Assembly (NCBI GenBank): GCA_037903475.1
Contig: JBAJFG010000280.1
Location: 248,001 to 312,000 of the forward strand
DNA length: 64,000 nucleotides
Source: Ancylostoma caninum
Taxonomy: Eukaryota > Nematoda > Chromadorea > Rhabditida > Ancylostomatidae
Reading direction: 5' to 3'
A program made the position numbers and the translations under genes. Shown piece after piece: positions 1-15,600 of the stretch (position 1 is the first letter of the stretch; the number at the start of each line of letters is the position of its first letter). Below the pieces are notes generated by a model. It did not search any database. It was not told the DNA's origin and saw nothing but the letters and a program-made list of their open reading frames with translations.

Positions 1-309
1 CAATTCTCTGTTTTGTATCCTCCTTCTCTTTCCTTTTTTTTTCGGCATTTTCACTTCTCAAGCACGATGGACCCTCTGGACCGACTTATTCATCATTTCT
101 TGCACGAAGAAATAATAGGCAATGTGTCGGATGATTTTCAAGGCTAGTGTTGTCGTAAAGTTTCTGCTCGCATTCGATTTTCCCGCTGCTTGAAGTAATA
201 AAATAGTTTTTTTATCAGTCCTCTGTTGTTCAGTTGCTCCTGTACATAAATTGAAAAACGGTTGATGAATTCATGCTTCGTTTCGACCCTTGCCACCAAA
301 ATTCTGCTG

Positions 310-540
310 CTACCTCTCATATCCAAGCTGTTTTCCTGCTATTGTCACTTCCGTCCTTTGATAGTATCCTTCCCATTTTCCGCTGTCCTCACTGCCATAG
401 GTTTGATTTATTTCTAACGTGTACCTCCACCCACTACACTTGACACTATCAACTTGACACTTGACAACGGCTGTTTTCGGACAGGTGATAGATAACAACA
501 AAGAGTGAAGGAGAATACCAAAGGCAAGATACAAGTTCAT
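310..540 (-). CDS. Small putative secreted protein (hypothetical)
   Basis: Open frame of 76 codons starting at 540 and reading down to a stop at 310. The first ~19 residues (MNLYLAFGILLHSLLLSIT) are a convincing hydrophobic signal peptide. The mature part holds three cysteines (CPKT, VKCQV, VKCSGW) and one possible N-glycosylation site (NQT). I recognise no family. The sequence just before the stop (GAGAG followed by GTAGCA) also looks like a splice donor, so the gene may continue to lower coordinates and the true C-terminus is uncertain. It is divergently oriented to the TPR gene that begins near 690. Gene status rests only on the signal peptide and open frame. Confidence 0.4.
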   Translation of the reverse strand: MNLYLAFGILLHSLLLSITCPKTAVVKCQVDSVKCSGWRYTLEINQTYGSEDSGKWEGYYQRTEVTIAGKQLGYER

Positions 541-690
541 TTCGAATAGTTAATGAAAGAATATTTAAGTGAAATTTCTTATGGAATTCTCTCGAATTTT
601 TGTAGCAGTATCTTAACCGCTATTATCAAAGAAATTTGTGGAATAGTACGTAAATACTCAGGTTTCAAAACATTCATATTTAGGTAGTGG

Positions 691-3600
691 ACTGGATGCT
701 AACACAGAACCTAACACTTGCGTGTGAAGATGTTGCATGCTGGCTCAAGAAACGAGCTCTCCTCGAGATGAACCAGCCTGAGGATGCATTGGGGTATTAT
801 TCTAAAGCACCGTAATAATGGTGTTATTTGTTAATATTTCGATTCCATCTCCTCTTTAGAGTCAAAGTATCATCGGATCACCCTCCATCGATGTTTGTCA
901 TTGATAGCGCAAAACTCTCTTTGTTGAAAGGAGATGATTTGGACGACTTCATCCAGGAATACGGCGTGGACTCACCCGATGCCAAGAGGATAAGGTTAGT
1001 TTACATTTGTCCGTTGTTCCATTCTCATCGGAATCTCATTCACATGTTTATGTGTACTCTTTTTATAGAATCGTGAGGGCACTGTATAATAGAAAAGCGG
1101 ATGTGTCAGTGATGGATGCCGAACTGCTTCTGAACGATGACTCTTTATCGTGGCAAGATCTGGTTATGGTAGCTGAGCTATACATTGCTCTGGGGAAGGA
1201 CGCTACGCTGCTTTTAGTGAGGGTGAGTATCCCGCTCTTTTTGAAAATTAATTTTATGAGTATATACTTGAAAAATGAAAACAAGTTGAAAGAAAATTTG
1301 TGTGAGATTCTGGCCGTACCTTGATGCAGTTCAGGCAATAGCGTGGGATGAAGTTTAGAAAGTCACGTAGACCTCCATTTGGGTGGGGCGTAGTGACATG
1401 TAGGAGCGAGAGTGGAGTGATTTGGCCTATGTTGACAGTACAAGCCACGATAGATCATCACCACAGTATTATGAAAGCCGCTGTGGAGCATCGTATCGGA
1501 AAACACGGGGTGCTTACATGTCACCTGTGCGATACACCTGTGTTATCTATTTCTCATTGTAGATAGCAAATGCGTAGTAGGTTCTATGAAGACTACTGGG
1601 GAGACTTTAAGCGGCTTCTAGAAGGCAGCGGCCAATAGGTTCGGAACTGCTATTAAGTTATAGCGTGCCACCCACCATCAAAGCTGGTAATAGGAAAGAA
1701 GAACAAAAAGAATATTAAATAAAATTTTCTGTTTTTCTTGTCTCGCCTCGCTCGTCCCCTATGCTATCTATCTAGGGATAACAACACTATATTAGCGGCA
1801 TTAGAACTTCTTTGGCCATTGTCACATTTCCTCCCACCATCATTTACCCTCCAATATGTATTACATCGCGCGTGAATATTGAATTTTCACATTTGTTATT
1901 TCGCTTGTTGTGATTGAACCACCCATTGTATGGATTGGATGCACTGGTTTTTGTCACGCGTAGCTATATTGTTGTGTTAGTACGGTGTTTCATAGTTCCG
2001 CTCATATCCCGTGATAGACGACTATCTTTTCAGGCGGCAAAGATAAATCCGCGCTCAAGCCGTGTCTTCTTTGTTCTTGGCAAGTCGCTTCGAAGAAAAA
2101 ACCCGGCGAAGGCTCGTTCATGCCTTGAACGAGCAGTGAAGATCCGCCCGAATAATCAGGAGTATGTAAGGGAGCTAGATGATGTGTACGAGGAATCGGA
2201 GGAATCAGCTGACCAACGCATGGAGCTGCTGAGCCGGCTGGACGCGTACAACAAGCCGATGTGGCTGAGGAAGAGATTGGTGAAGTGAGTTCTCAATTTT
2301 TCGTGATGAAGGAAATATTAGTAAATTGCTTATTAAATTATTTGTAGTGCGAATAGTGGGCATTAGTAATTTGAAAAATCCATATTTTACCTATTGTAAT
2401 ATTCTTCTTTTTCTATTTCGCGAGCAACCTTTTTCTTTTTAGGCTAGCGAAGCTTAAAAAAGACTGGGAGGTTGTTATCGATGAACTCCAACAGATCATC
2501 AGATACGATCAGAACGATGTTGCCAGCTGGGCCGATTTGGCTGAGGCTTATTCACACAGAGGGAATTTGCAAGTGATTATTTATTTATTATTTCTTCAAT
2601 TGTAATTACGTTACTTGTTCATTTTTCATTCAGTCTTCAGTCAATGCCTATGGTAAACTACTAGAAATTGATACAACCAGCGATTATGCTATTTGCGTGG
2701 GTTGTCGCTAATGTTCCTTTCTTTTTTTCAGCAAAGTCGATCAATTTGCAAACTCATTTCTGTGATTGCAGCTTATACAAGTTCTCATGAGAATGCACAA
2801 CCTTGAGGGAGCCGCTGAGCAATGCGAGCGGTGGCGCTCATGTGGAAGTCAGAATTCTCGATTAAAAAATGTAGTGGATTTACTGGACGCACAAGTTCGT
2901 CAGTTTTTCTCATTTTGTATATTTATTTCATGAATTCTGACAAAACAAGTTTAGGTGCACCTTCGCTTGTTTGACAAAGCAGTAGATGAAGAACGTTTCG
3001 AACATCTGAAAGTCGTTTTCAAGCTAGCTGAAAGTGTGGTCTCAGAAAGACCACGTATTTCACTAGCTTACAAACTTGCAGCGGATTCCCTTTTACGAGT
3101 AATCAAATTCCGTGACGACATTATGATGGACGTTGGGGTGCGTGGCAGTCGTATTTACATCTCATACCTTGACCATCTTACATAATTTAGATACCGAAAA
3201 GCTGGTCTGTTTCTGATCGCTTATCTGCACTGCGGTCAGCAGTAATGTTCTACTCGGTTGCTTTGGAACTGAATCGTGAAAACGGATGGGCTTGGAGTGA
3301 TCTGGCAGTATCGTTGCTTCATCAAGCTCGTCTCGAAAATTCACCACAACACGCATTGAAGTATGTGTCTTCATTTCATTGAAAAAATGCGAATTGAACG
3401 GGGCAACTGGAAGATTTCAGAAAAGATTTGTGTGGAGAAACAGGCTTTTTCCTTTATTTATCATTCCTATAAAAACTAAGCGTTCCATTGTCAGGGCAGT
3501 TCTGAAGTGAGCCTTTATGCTGTCATCAGAGTTAGCCTTTTTTAATTCTCCCATTTCCTCTCATACCTTTTCCTTCTTTTTTGAGGCAGCGTCCATAACC

Positions 3601-5598
3601 ACTCTGGTATACTTTTGTGTTGAATATTCGAGTGTATTTAGTTAATAGCTGCCAGAAGCAGTGACATTTCCCCGATTCATGTGATTTTCTCTCGAAGAAT
3701 TAGAACTGCACCCCTTCCAGTGAAAGGAATAGTCGTTCCATTCATTGGTACGCTTCAATATTTTCTTGTCGTCGTTTGTGAAGCTTCCACATCTTCTCGT
3801 TGTTAACTCATGCCCATATTACCTCACAAGCATTTTATCAAGGATTTCTGACTGTTTCCAGAGCATCAGATTGCTTACGAAAAGCGATGAGCTTGTTCGA
3901 ATGCGCCCAAGCACGATCTTACGTCTGGACGTTGATTGCTGAGGCAGAAAGGCTGTCTGCAATTGGAGAAGGTGCGAATAAGGATGCCGCAAGCTCTGCA
4001 GCGCTGCAGCAGCATTACCTTGTTCGTGCATTACAATTAAATAAGGCTAACGATGAAGCTTGGCTACGATTGGCTCTGCTATACTACAGCAATGGAGCGG
4101 TGCGTTAGTGTATTTCTGTGTGTTGGTCGAATAGTATTGTTTCTGATGTGCGGAGTAGATTTAGATGGATTTGGCTCATCTTGCTATAGAAGAAGCTCTC
4201 AAACATAATCCATTGCTAGCTGAAGCGTGGTGTGCTTACGCAATGAAAGCAGATTCAGAGGGAGCTTACCATGAAGCGATTGATATGTTCCGTCATTCGG
4301 TATCCATAAAGCCAATTGTGGGTGTTTGTTGTGAAGAAAAAAAACTGCAAATCAAATTCACTATGCGAAGTGCTTAAGGCTGCTGCTGTCATGAAGTACA
4401 CGGCGATGTTGTGCCAGACGCTTCACACAAAAAGCTTTGATCCTGCTACAGTGATGATTGATTTCAACAAAGTGCTAAAATTAAGAGGTATGTTCCTTAT
4501 GTGGACCATTTGCCGTATTAGAATTTTTATCATTTTTTTGAGTTTAACAACTCTTGCGATGAAATTTTCAGATGTACCTTCCTTATGAGAATTTATAGGT
4601 TCTAGATAATGTGAATGCGTCTTTATAATTTTGTCATTCCGTTGAAAGTGAATCCGTAAAACAAACAATTGCAATTCGAGCTTGTTCAGATGAGAAAGAT
4701 TGTGTCGCTAAGGATGTTCTTCTGCACATTGGGATTTTGGCAGAGCTGTTTGGTCACTATGAAGACGCGGTCAACTGTATAAGCGAGAGTGGTCAAAACG
4801 GGCTTCATTTGCAAAGGGCTCGCATGTGAGTATTCCGAATTTTTAATTCTAACTTCCAGCTGAGCTGGAAACATTCTTCATGCAAAAATGACAATTGTTA
4901 ATAGACTGTACTTTTAGGAAGGCAGGCGAAAAAATCCGAAATCCTGAGAAACCGCTCGAAAAGCTTGCTAAACTATGCGCGACGCCAACTGAGGATCTGT
5001 TTAATCTTCTCAAAGAGAAGATTGCGCTCTATAAGAATGTATTCGATCGACTCGTTGCTCCTGAGGCAGAGGGGCTCCAACAGCTTTATAACGACTACTC
5101 GAAATCCATCTCTATCCCTCTGGTTGTGGCTGCTGTGATCCGATTTGGCATTGTGGGTCTATGTTTTCCTATAAGCAGCTAACAAAACGCTCTATAGGAG
5201 CGTAGAGATTGCTAGATGATTTTTAGCCTCTCTGTGATCAAGCCGTTAGTGTGCTTCACGATGTTCTGCCCCGACATGAGCTAATTGACGTCTTTCCGAC
5301 CATCATGCCGGAGGAAATGGATAATGGGCTGAAGTATGTGGAGCAGGATGGGGAGGAACCATTCCGATATAGTCACTTCATAGCAAAGGTAAACCCTTTT
5401 TATTTTCATTTTGTGAGTTTAGACATGAAACGGATACCAGTCGTTTTCTTATCAAGTATTGCAGCATATTTTCTGGACTGCGGGGAGAATTTGTTTTGGA
5501 TTGAATGCTTGTGTTTTCAGCCTTTATGGGAAGTTCTTAAGAAACGGCGAGACGAACTGGAAAGTGAAACGAATGGTGAAGTAGTCGAGGCAGTGTGA
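691..5598 (+). CDS. SKI3/TTC37-like TPR protein (Ski complex scaffold)
   Basis: Multi-exon TPR protein matching the SKI3/TTC37 (SKIC3) family, the cytoplasmic scaffold that joins the SKI2 helicase and SKI8 to the exosome in 3'-5' mRNA decay. Visible exons include 691-811, 860-994, 1069-1222, 2034-2284, one from 2443, and later ones near 2770-2896, 2956-3138, 3190-3362, 3860-4100, 4165-4312, 4640-4826, 4919-5150, 5245-5390 and 5521-5598. TPR-type helices are clear, for example AAKINPRSSRVFFVLGKSL, AWSDLAVSLLHQA and LAHLAIEEALKHNPLLAEAW. The order of conserved blocks follows TTC37: a WLRKRL stretch, then WADLAEAYSHRG, then a C-terminal TPR superhelix. The product appears much shorter than human TTC37, and no good initiator was found upstream of 691, so 5' exons may be missing. 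The 3' end lies 216 bases before pars-1. Confidence 0.65.
1223..2033 (+). other. Long intron in the SKI3-like gene, no gene seen
   Basis: This 811-base intron separates the exon ending LLLVR from the one starting AAKINPR. It contains an open frame at 1348-1566 (72 codons) with no recognisable domain, no convincing splice continuity and no similarity I can name. I regard it as intronic. No mobile-element ends were seen. Confidence 0.5.
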
Positions 5599-5799
5599 TG
5601 CATTTCTCTAGTGCTTTAAATTACTCGGGTCGTGTAGAACTATAAAGATGTAGTCTTTCGTGCTCTTGATCTTGTGTTTTCCAAGGTTTCAGGCCTTTTT
5701 ACTGTTGTGCTCTTCTATATTAATGTAACATTTTCTATAAGTTGATAATGTTGATGCGTAATCTCATCGCCGTATGTCCACAACTCATGCTTCAGGGTT

Positions 5800-5814
5800 T
5801 TTCATAGCTGTAGA
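5800..5814 (+). promoter_or_regulatory. Probable trans-splice acceptor of pars-1
   Basis: A TTTCATAG acceptor ends 7 bases before the pars-1 ATG at 5815, and 216 bases separate that ATG from the stop of the preceding gene. The placement fits leader addition to a downstream operon gene. Whether SL1 or SL2 is used cannot be told from the DNA. Confidence 0.5.
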
Positions 5815-9352
<3,538 letters not shown>

Positions 9353-9783
9353 ATATGAGATGGTGGTATTCAACTTCCATATTTATGTTTCTTGTTACTG
9401 ACTGTTGATTCTGATGCTGAATTCGAAAGTTTATATGATAGATGGGAAATCGCTGGACATATATTGAGTTTTTATTTCTTAATTTTCATAGAGTGTTAAT
9501 TAACGGGGGCGGTGTTCTATGGATCATATGAATTTCGAGCTTCTCTAACTGGCATACCCAATATTGTTTTTGCTTAGCTTGGTGGTTGGTTTGTGATAAC
9601 TTCTTTTTTGTTTTTGTTTGAATAGCTCTTTAGCATTCAAGATAAAAGCATTCAACGTTGTCTTCTGTTGCTGTTTGTATTCACTGGTGTTGTACCTGGC
9701 ATACATTAGCATTCTTTTGTTTTGTTTCAAGTCTGTGTTTTTGAAGTTTTATTTATCCAAAAATGCGTGTCCCTTGTTCAGGA
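9353..9783 (+). other. Intergenic region pars-1/rpoa-12
   Basis: About 430 bases of AT-rich DNA, probably the pars-1 3' UTR and the intercistronic spacer. A TTGTTCAG acceptor (AG at 9780-9781) lies 2 bases before the next ATG. No additional gene or repeat was seen; short open frames here lack any coding signature. Confidence 0.5.
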
Positions 9784-10300
9784 ATGTCTTTAAATTTCGT
9801 CTCTGTCGATCCAGAATTCTGTGGATTTTGTGGAGCAATCCTGCAGATGCCCCAAACTGCTCCCTCCTCCGTCGCCTGCCGGGTATGTGGCACTCAGTGG
9901 CATGTACGAGGTTTGCTACTTCCTGTGGTGCTCTCATTGTAGTCTCCCAGCTTACGAAGGAAAATATTGTTTAGAAAAACGTGATCATCTTGTGTGTCGT
10001 ATAGAAAAGATTTACGAACGAACAGTAGCAGACACCGAGGGAATGGAGCACGATGATGGTGCAGATGCCATTGTGGATCACGTTTGTAGCAAGTAGGTTT
10101 TATAAGAGTATGTGTATTGAAATTTTGCGCAGTTAACTAACAAGTTTCTCCCAGTGTCCACACATTTGTCAACTGCAATTTGTAGGTGTGGGCATGGCAA
10201 AGCGTCTTATTCCACCATGCAAACACGATCAGCCGATGAGGGACAAACTGTATTTTACACGTGCCTCAAATGTAAAAGGAAAGACATTGAATACTCTTAA
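9784..10300 (+). CDS. rpoa-12: RNA polymerase I subunit RPA12 (A12.2)
   Basis: Small zinc-ribbon subunit of RNA polymerase I, acting in the nucleolus in transcript cleavage and rRNA synthesis. Three exons join in frame: 9784-9910, 9951-10092 and 10186-10300 (127 codons). The N-terminal ribbon has paired cysteines FCGFCGAIL and ACRVCGTQWH. The C-terminal TFIIS-like ribbon reads KCGHGKASYSTMQTRSADEG then TVFYTCLKCK, with the expected CxxC pairs and the acidic DE couple of the TFIIS hairpin. Length matches the family (about 120-130 aa). The start is chosen because the ATG follows a splice-acceptor-like AG by 2 bases. It lies 205 bases upstream of pas-1. From memory the orthologues are also neighbours in C. 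elegans (C15H11 cosmid). Confidence 0.93.
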
Positions 10301-10492
10301 TTTGAGCGTGTTTTATTGTTATTGGTCCCGTGTATATTCATTATCTGTTGCTTCATATTTGTTTCTGTTGCTTGTTAGATTTCTATAAAGATTCAGTGGC
10401 TTTACCTTTTCACCCATAATATTGGTGACCATTTCGCATTCGATTGCAATACTTCAAACTTTCCTATTTACACTGATCCCATTTAAGTTGTG

Positions 10493-10505
10493 GTGTCCAG
10501 GAATA
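10493..10505 (+). promoter_or_regulatory. Probable trans-splice acceptor of pas-1
   Basis: GTGTCCAG ends 5 bases before the pas-1 ATG with no upstream coding exon for this gene, as expected for leader trans-splicing. Confidence 0.5.
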
Positions 10506-12106
10506 ATGTCTCGTGGAAGCAGTGCTGGTTTCGATCGTCACATTACAATTTTTTCGCCCGAAGGAAGAGTGTATCAGGTTAGGTTTGATTTCCGCTTTAA
10601 AGATGCTCGAGCAGTTGCTTTTAGGATTTTTTTTAACCTTAAATCGTTCTCCTTCCAGGTTGAATATGCGTTCAAAGCTATCAACTCTACCAATCTGACT
10701 GCAGTTGCAGTCAAGGTGTGTTTCCTATGCTCTAAATCGCTTCGTTTACGAGTTGATTTCTCCATTTCTGTTCCACTTTTCTACGTTTTCGTACGCAGCT
10801 AAGGCAAAATTACTGAACAAATATCAATATGCAACAGGAGCGGTTTTGTTTTCTCTGTTTTTTTTTTCATATATTTATTGCGTTTTCTATAGGGTATCGA
10901 TACAGCTGTTATTGCGGTTCAAAAACGTGTTCCGGATAGTTTGATAGTAGCTGACTCAGTGACATCCATCTATCAGCTGTCACCCACAGTCGGCTGCTGC
11001 GCTATAGGAATGATTCCAGACTGCAAATTCCAGGTGTGTTTTTTTAGTTCAGCTGTTTCATACCACATAAAATTCTGGAATCATTGTAGGTCCGTCGAGC
11101 TCAAATGGAAGCTGCACAATGGAAATATCAAAATGGCTATGATATGCCATGCGAGCTTTTAGCAAAGAGAATGGCTGATAAGAATCAGTACTACACACAG
11201 AACGCTGAGATGAGAAGTCTGGGTTGTGGTGGGTTACTTCAGGTGCCGCCAAACAGTTTTTTTTTTCTCTGTGGTCAGAACTCTGGAACACTTGCAGCCA
11301 TGATTATGATCTCGTTTGATGACGAGGATGGAGCAGTAGTGTTCAAAGTTGATCCAGCTGGATATTATCGCGGCATGAAAGCAGTATCGGTAGGAGTCAA
11401 GCAGGTTAGTGGCCAATGGTTTTATAATATGTCTCCTCATTCACTGAATGTTGGACTGTCTGCAGCACAAAAATGAGGTGCGGAGTTTTAACAATGAAGC
11501 GAGAATCACTGAAAAGCCTTCCAATAGTCTCATTCTGTTTGTTTTATACATGTAACTTCTCTTGAGCGTCTAGCCATAGTTGTAGAAACTGTCCTGGCCC
11601 CGGGTATTAGAATCTACTGGTAAGGTTTTGCGAAGTTTTTTTTCTCACTGTCGACTGGTCAATGATGTTCTGTCGTTGGTTAATACTTCCTGAATAGTCG
11701 TTCCTTTCCTGCCTGGTTCTCAGAACTGACACCATTGTTATTTCTTATAGAATCTTCTTTCATTCTAATAAATATAATTGCTGGATCTACATCTTCATGA
11801 ACAATTACCTTAGGTCACAGCATCTTCGTTCCTTGAGAAGAAAATCAAGAAGAAGTCTGAGCTTAACCATGACGAGACCATCCAACTGGCTATCGAAGCC
11901 CTTCAAAGCAGTCTCGGAATCGAAACTCGTTCCAAAGACCTCGAAGTAGTCGTGGTATCGAAGAAGGACAAGACGTTCTCGTCAGTTTTATCGCTTTTCT
12001 CACTAGCTGATGCACTTGCTGGTTTCAGTGTAGCTCGTCTCTTTGTAGGAAGCTGACAAATGATCAAGTTGACCACCATTTGAATGCGATTGCGAACCGA
12101 GACTGA
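10506..12106 (+). CDS. pas-1: 20S proteasome subunit alpha-6 (PSMA6 class)
   Basis: Structural alpha-ring subunit of the 20S proteasome core. Seven exons join in frame: 10506-10577, 10659-10715, 10893-11033, 11090-11228, 11298-11404, 11814-11980 and 12049-12106, giving 246 codons plus stop, the usual PSMA6 length. The N-terminus [20 protein letters not shown] and then [12 protein letters not shown] is the proteasome A-type signature, as in C. elegans PAS-1. Other family landmarks are [46 protein letters not shown] and the [10 protein letters not shown] stretch. No catalytic threonine is expected in an alpha subunit. One exon junction (GC|A before [10 protein letters not shown]) skips an intron carrying a T-run. 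Very secure identification. Confidence 0.97.
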
Positions 12107-12655
12107 AGAAACTCGCCCGAGTGGTTCCTTCATACGTGTTACTTGCAGTTTACTGTGTTCTAGCACTGATGCAAATTGGTTAATAATGTAACTTAATTTT
12201 ATTGTTCCTATACCTCTTAAATGCTATAAAATGATTGATAAAGGGATTCACAATTATACTGTGTCATGTTTATAGTCGATCTTGTTTAACGACAGAGATT
12301 ATTTAAAGAAACTGTGTGGCTAGTGCGTAATATTTTAAACTGTCTGCTGTTTTTGTATTATCTGCTTTTTATTCCTAATAATCTTCTTTTTTCTTCATGC
12401 CTTTTCATGTTCCAAGCAATTCTACCACTTTTGCAAACAGTCAGCTGTTCCGGTCAAAACTGGCCCAGTGAGCATGAAGTACTGAGTAGAACGATTATTT
12501 TCTAGTAATCCAAAGTAACCAGTTTCCAGTTTTCTGGAGATGACCTTATTTTTGGTTTCCCTTTCCCTTGTTTTGGTAACCGTTCTTTAAATTCCTTCTT
12601 TTCTTGTTTTGGTTAGCCTTGAAATTTGTATCTAGTTTGTTAGTCTTCATACCAG
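12107..12655 (+). other. Intergenic region pas-1/UTP14
   Basis: About 550 AT-rich bases. The final bases, ending ATACCAG directly before the UTP14 ATG, look like a leader trans-splice acceptor. No gene, RNA or repeat was recognised. Confidence 0.5.
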
Positions 12656-15600
12656 ATGTCGGACGACGAGTTCGATGAGATTAAGCATGACAAGTTGCTG
12701 GCCAGTGTGCTGGACAAGAAAGAGCAGGTTCGTCCATAGCAGATAGGAGACCGAAGCATTCTACGTAAACACACTTTCCTTAGGTTCCAATCAGAAAATC
12801 TGCAGCCAGAATCAGCAGCGATGTTCTTATAAACTCGGTTAAACACTCCAAGTAGGTGATATTTCTCTCATGTGAATCATTTACAAAGACCTCGAGCTTA
12901 TTGGCCGTTGTTTAAGAGTTTCTACTGCCTTGGCAAAACAGAAACTAGAGCAAGAGAAGAAGGAGAAGGATCGTGTAGGAGCGAGTCAGACGGTTGCTGT
13001 GCCGGTACACCGACAGGCGAGCGAACGAATCAAAGGAGCTGTGGGATTTATTGAGTTGAAGTTAGCCACATACCGAACTGTTGTTGAACTTTTGATAAGA
13101 TTCTCGCTGATAGCTATCGTGATCATTTTCTCATTGTCATCCAGAAGTTCTCGAAAGTTGAGTCGCTCAAATTGTCAAGTACTCAAGAATTTATAACTGA
13201 AAGAGTCAGGACTTTTTGATTGATGAAAAACATAACACTACTGCCAAGCATCAATTTTAAGAGAAGTATCTTGGAGAAGATGTGTTGTCTCATGTCTAGC
13301 TCCGTATATTTTAAATCTTTGATTTTCAATCTGTTCTTTCATTTTTCAGGAAAGACCTAAAAGTCTGGGACGATGTAGTGAAAAGCAATCGTTTGGCGGA
13401 TCAGCTATCCTTCCCGCTAAACGAGGAAACAATGCTGGCAACTGAAAAAGCCGCAGACAGAGCAGAAGCCTTCAAAGTAGTGTCTCTCCGTTTTTGTTAC
13501 GTACTGACTTTCACATATTACATCTGTTTTAGCCAAAAACCGAATTCGAAAAGAAGATGATGGAAATGTGGAATGGATCCAAAAATAATATGACGAACGA
13601 CACGGTTTACACAGAAGCAGAAATGGAAATTATTCGGGCGATGGATGTAAAGGAGGTACTGCTAACAAATGTTTCAAAAACAGCGCCCTCGTTTTTTTTT
13701 TGGATAATCACATGCATCGATTCATTAGTATTAGATGTGCTTTTAGGCAAAGGAGAAGTTGAATCAGATGCAGAAGATGCGAGCACTAATCAGTTATCGG
13801 GAAGCAAAGTACCGATATGCAGCTAAGATAAAGTCCAAAGGGTAGGGGTTTCTTTTTCTAGGTCCAATGCCTTGTGGAATCCGAAACAAGGAAGGAATAG
13901 TGAATTTATTTTCCTTCAAACAGAAGTCTATGCAGGATATAGTGGCTGTAATTTCCATCAAGAGTGCATATAGTCCTGTAGGTTGAGCCGCACGGATGTC
14001 TGAAACGCTTGCCAACACCCCATGACGTCATCTGTTGCCTGCAAATCATGGTCGAAATTTATCCTTAGTTATGTCTAACATGTCAATGATCTACTTGTTA
14101 GCAGTAACGATATGGGGGAGGGTGAGCGTTGCGGAAATCCGTACGTCTCAACCTAGACGACTATATTTTCGGATACCCAAGCTGCTTGTGCGCATTCAGG
14201 AAAAAATGAACGCGAGCAATAGATATGGGATGAGATGAAAAAAATTATGATGAAGTTGGATTTATGTTTAAGCGAGAATGAAGTTGTTGAGGGCGAGTTC
14301 TGGATGTCAAAACTGGCTTATTCCAAATATTTTTGGGAGTCACAATTAAAAAGATTACGAGAAAGTAATAAGTATTCACCATGACTAGAAGGGAGGAAGT
14401 GGAGAGAAAGTGAAGTCTCCGTCACATTAAAGACCTACACAACCGGAATTTGTAAAATGAAATCGCTGAAAATATCAATTCATTTTTTGAGAAATTCGGC
14501 TACCCATTCTCGGAAATGTCCCCTCGTCCACCACTGATATTTACTAATCTTGTACTTGTAAATAGGTACCATCGTATACTGAAGCGACAAAAACGAAAAC
14601 AACTTATCAAAGAATTCGATGAACTGTTGGTTCGAGATCCTGAAGCAGCGAAGGAGAAACTCATAGAATTGGAAAATCAAAGAGTTATTGTAAGTTCACA
14701 TGCAATATACATAGAATCTTTTACAGTTTTGATTATTGTTCATTTTGATAGGAACGTATACCATAATAACCAAAATTGAAAAATAGATGTATTAATTCAC
14801 ACAGGAGCGCGGATCTCTGAAACATCGTGCTCGAACTAAGTTCCAACAAGATATCGTCAAGTATGCTGGACGCGATTCTCGAGCGAAGCAAGTGCTAGAG
14901 GAGCACTTCAGGTACAACATTTTCTAATAAAATCCAGGATCTGTTCATCAGGTTATAATTCAAAAGTTCAGGCTAGGTCGAGATCTCAAATCAAAGGTTT
15001 CTTTGGAATCTGGGAGCGAAGCCGAGGAAGAACAAGAAAAGGAAGAGAAGAAGATGAGCGTTTCTGAAATGATAAAGGTGCTCACTTGTAGCATCAGAAC
15101 TTCCCTTTCGTGGCCTTCCAACGAACATTGTAGAGCGCAGCGATAGCGGCAGCGAAAAGTGAAGGCACTGGAACTGGACTGGTTGAGGACAGCAATGATG
15201 CAGATGAGGCTCGCATTGCACTCTATGAACTTCGAGCAAAAAAGCGCCGCGAACTGGAAGCTGCGCGATCCCGAGCGACGAAAAAGGTGGGGTTTATACT
15301 TGCTATTTGTCACTATTTCTATGAAAATTCGTGTACTCTCCATTCGCTGACGAAATCGCATAAAAATGTCAGAAACTGACTGTCTGAAACCGATCGCTGT
15401 AAATTACTTCCGCTGGAAAGGGCTGTAACAATAAACCTTCTCTTCCAAGCAAAACGTTCACCACATTTGTTACTAGCATCCTCAGACTTCCGCATACATG
15501 TTTTTGATGAAAATCCTTCCAATTGCTAGAGTTACCTATAATTCAGGCAACGGACTCTCAGCCAATATTTGAACAAGAAAGTGACTGGACATTCGTTCCT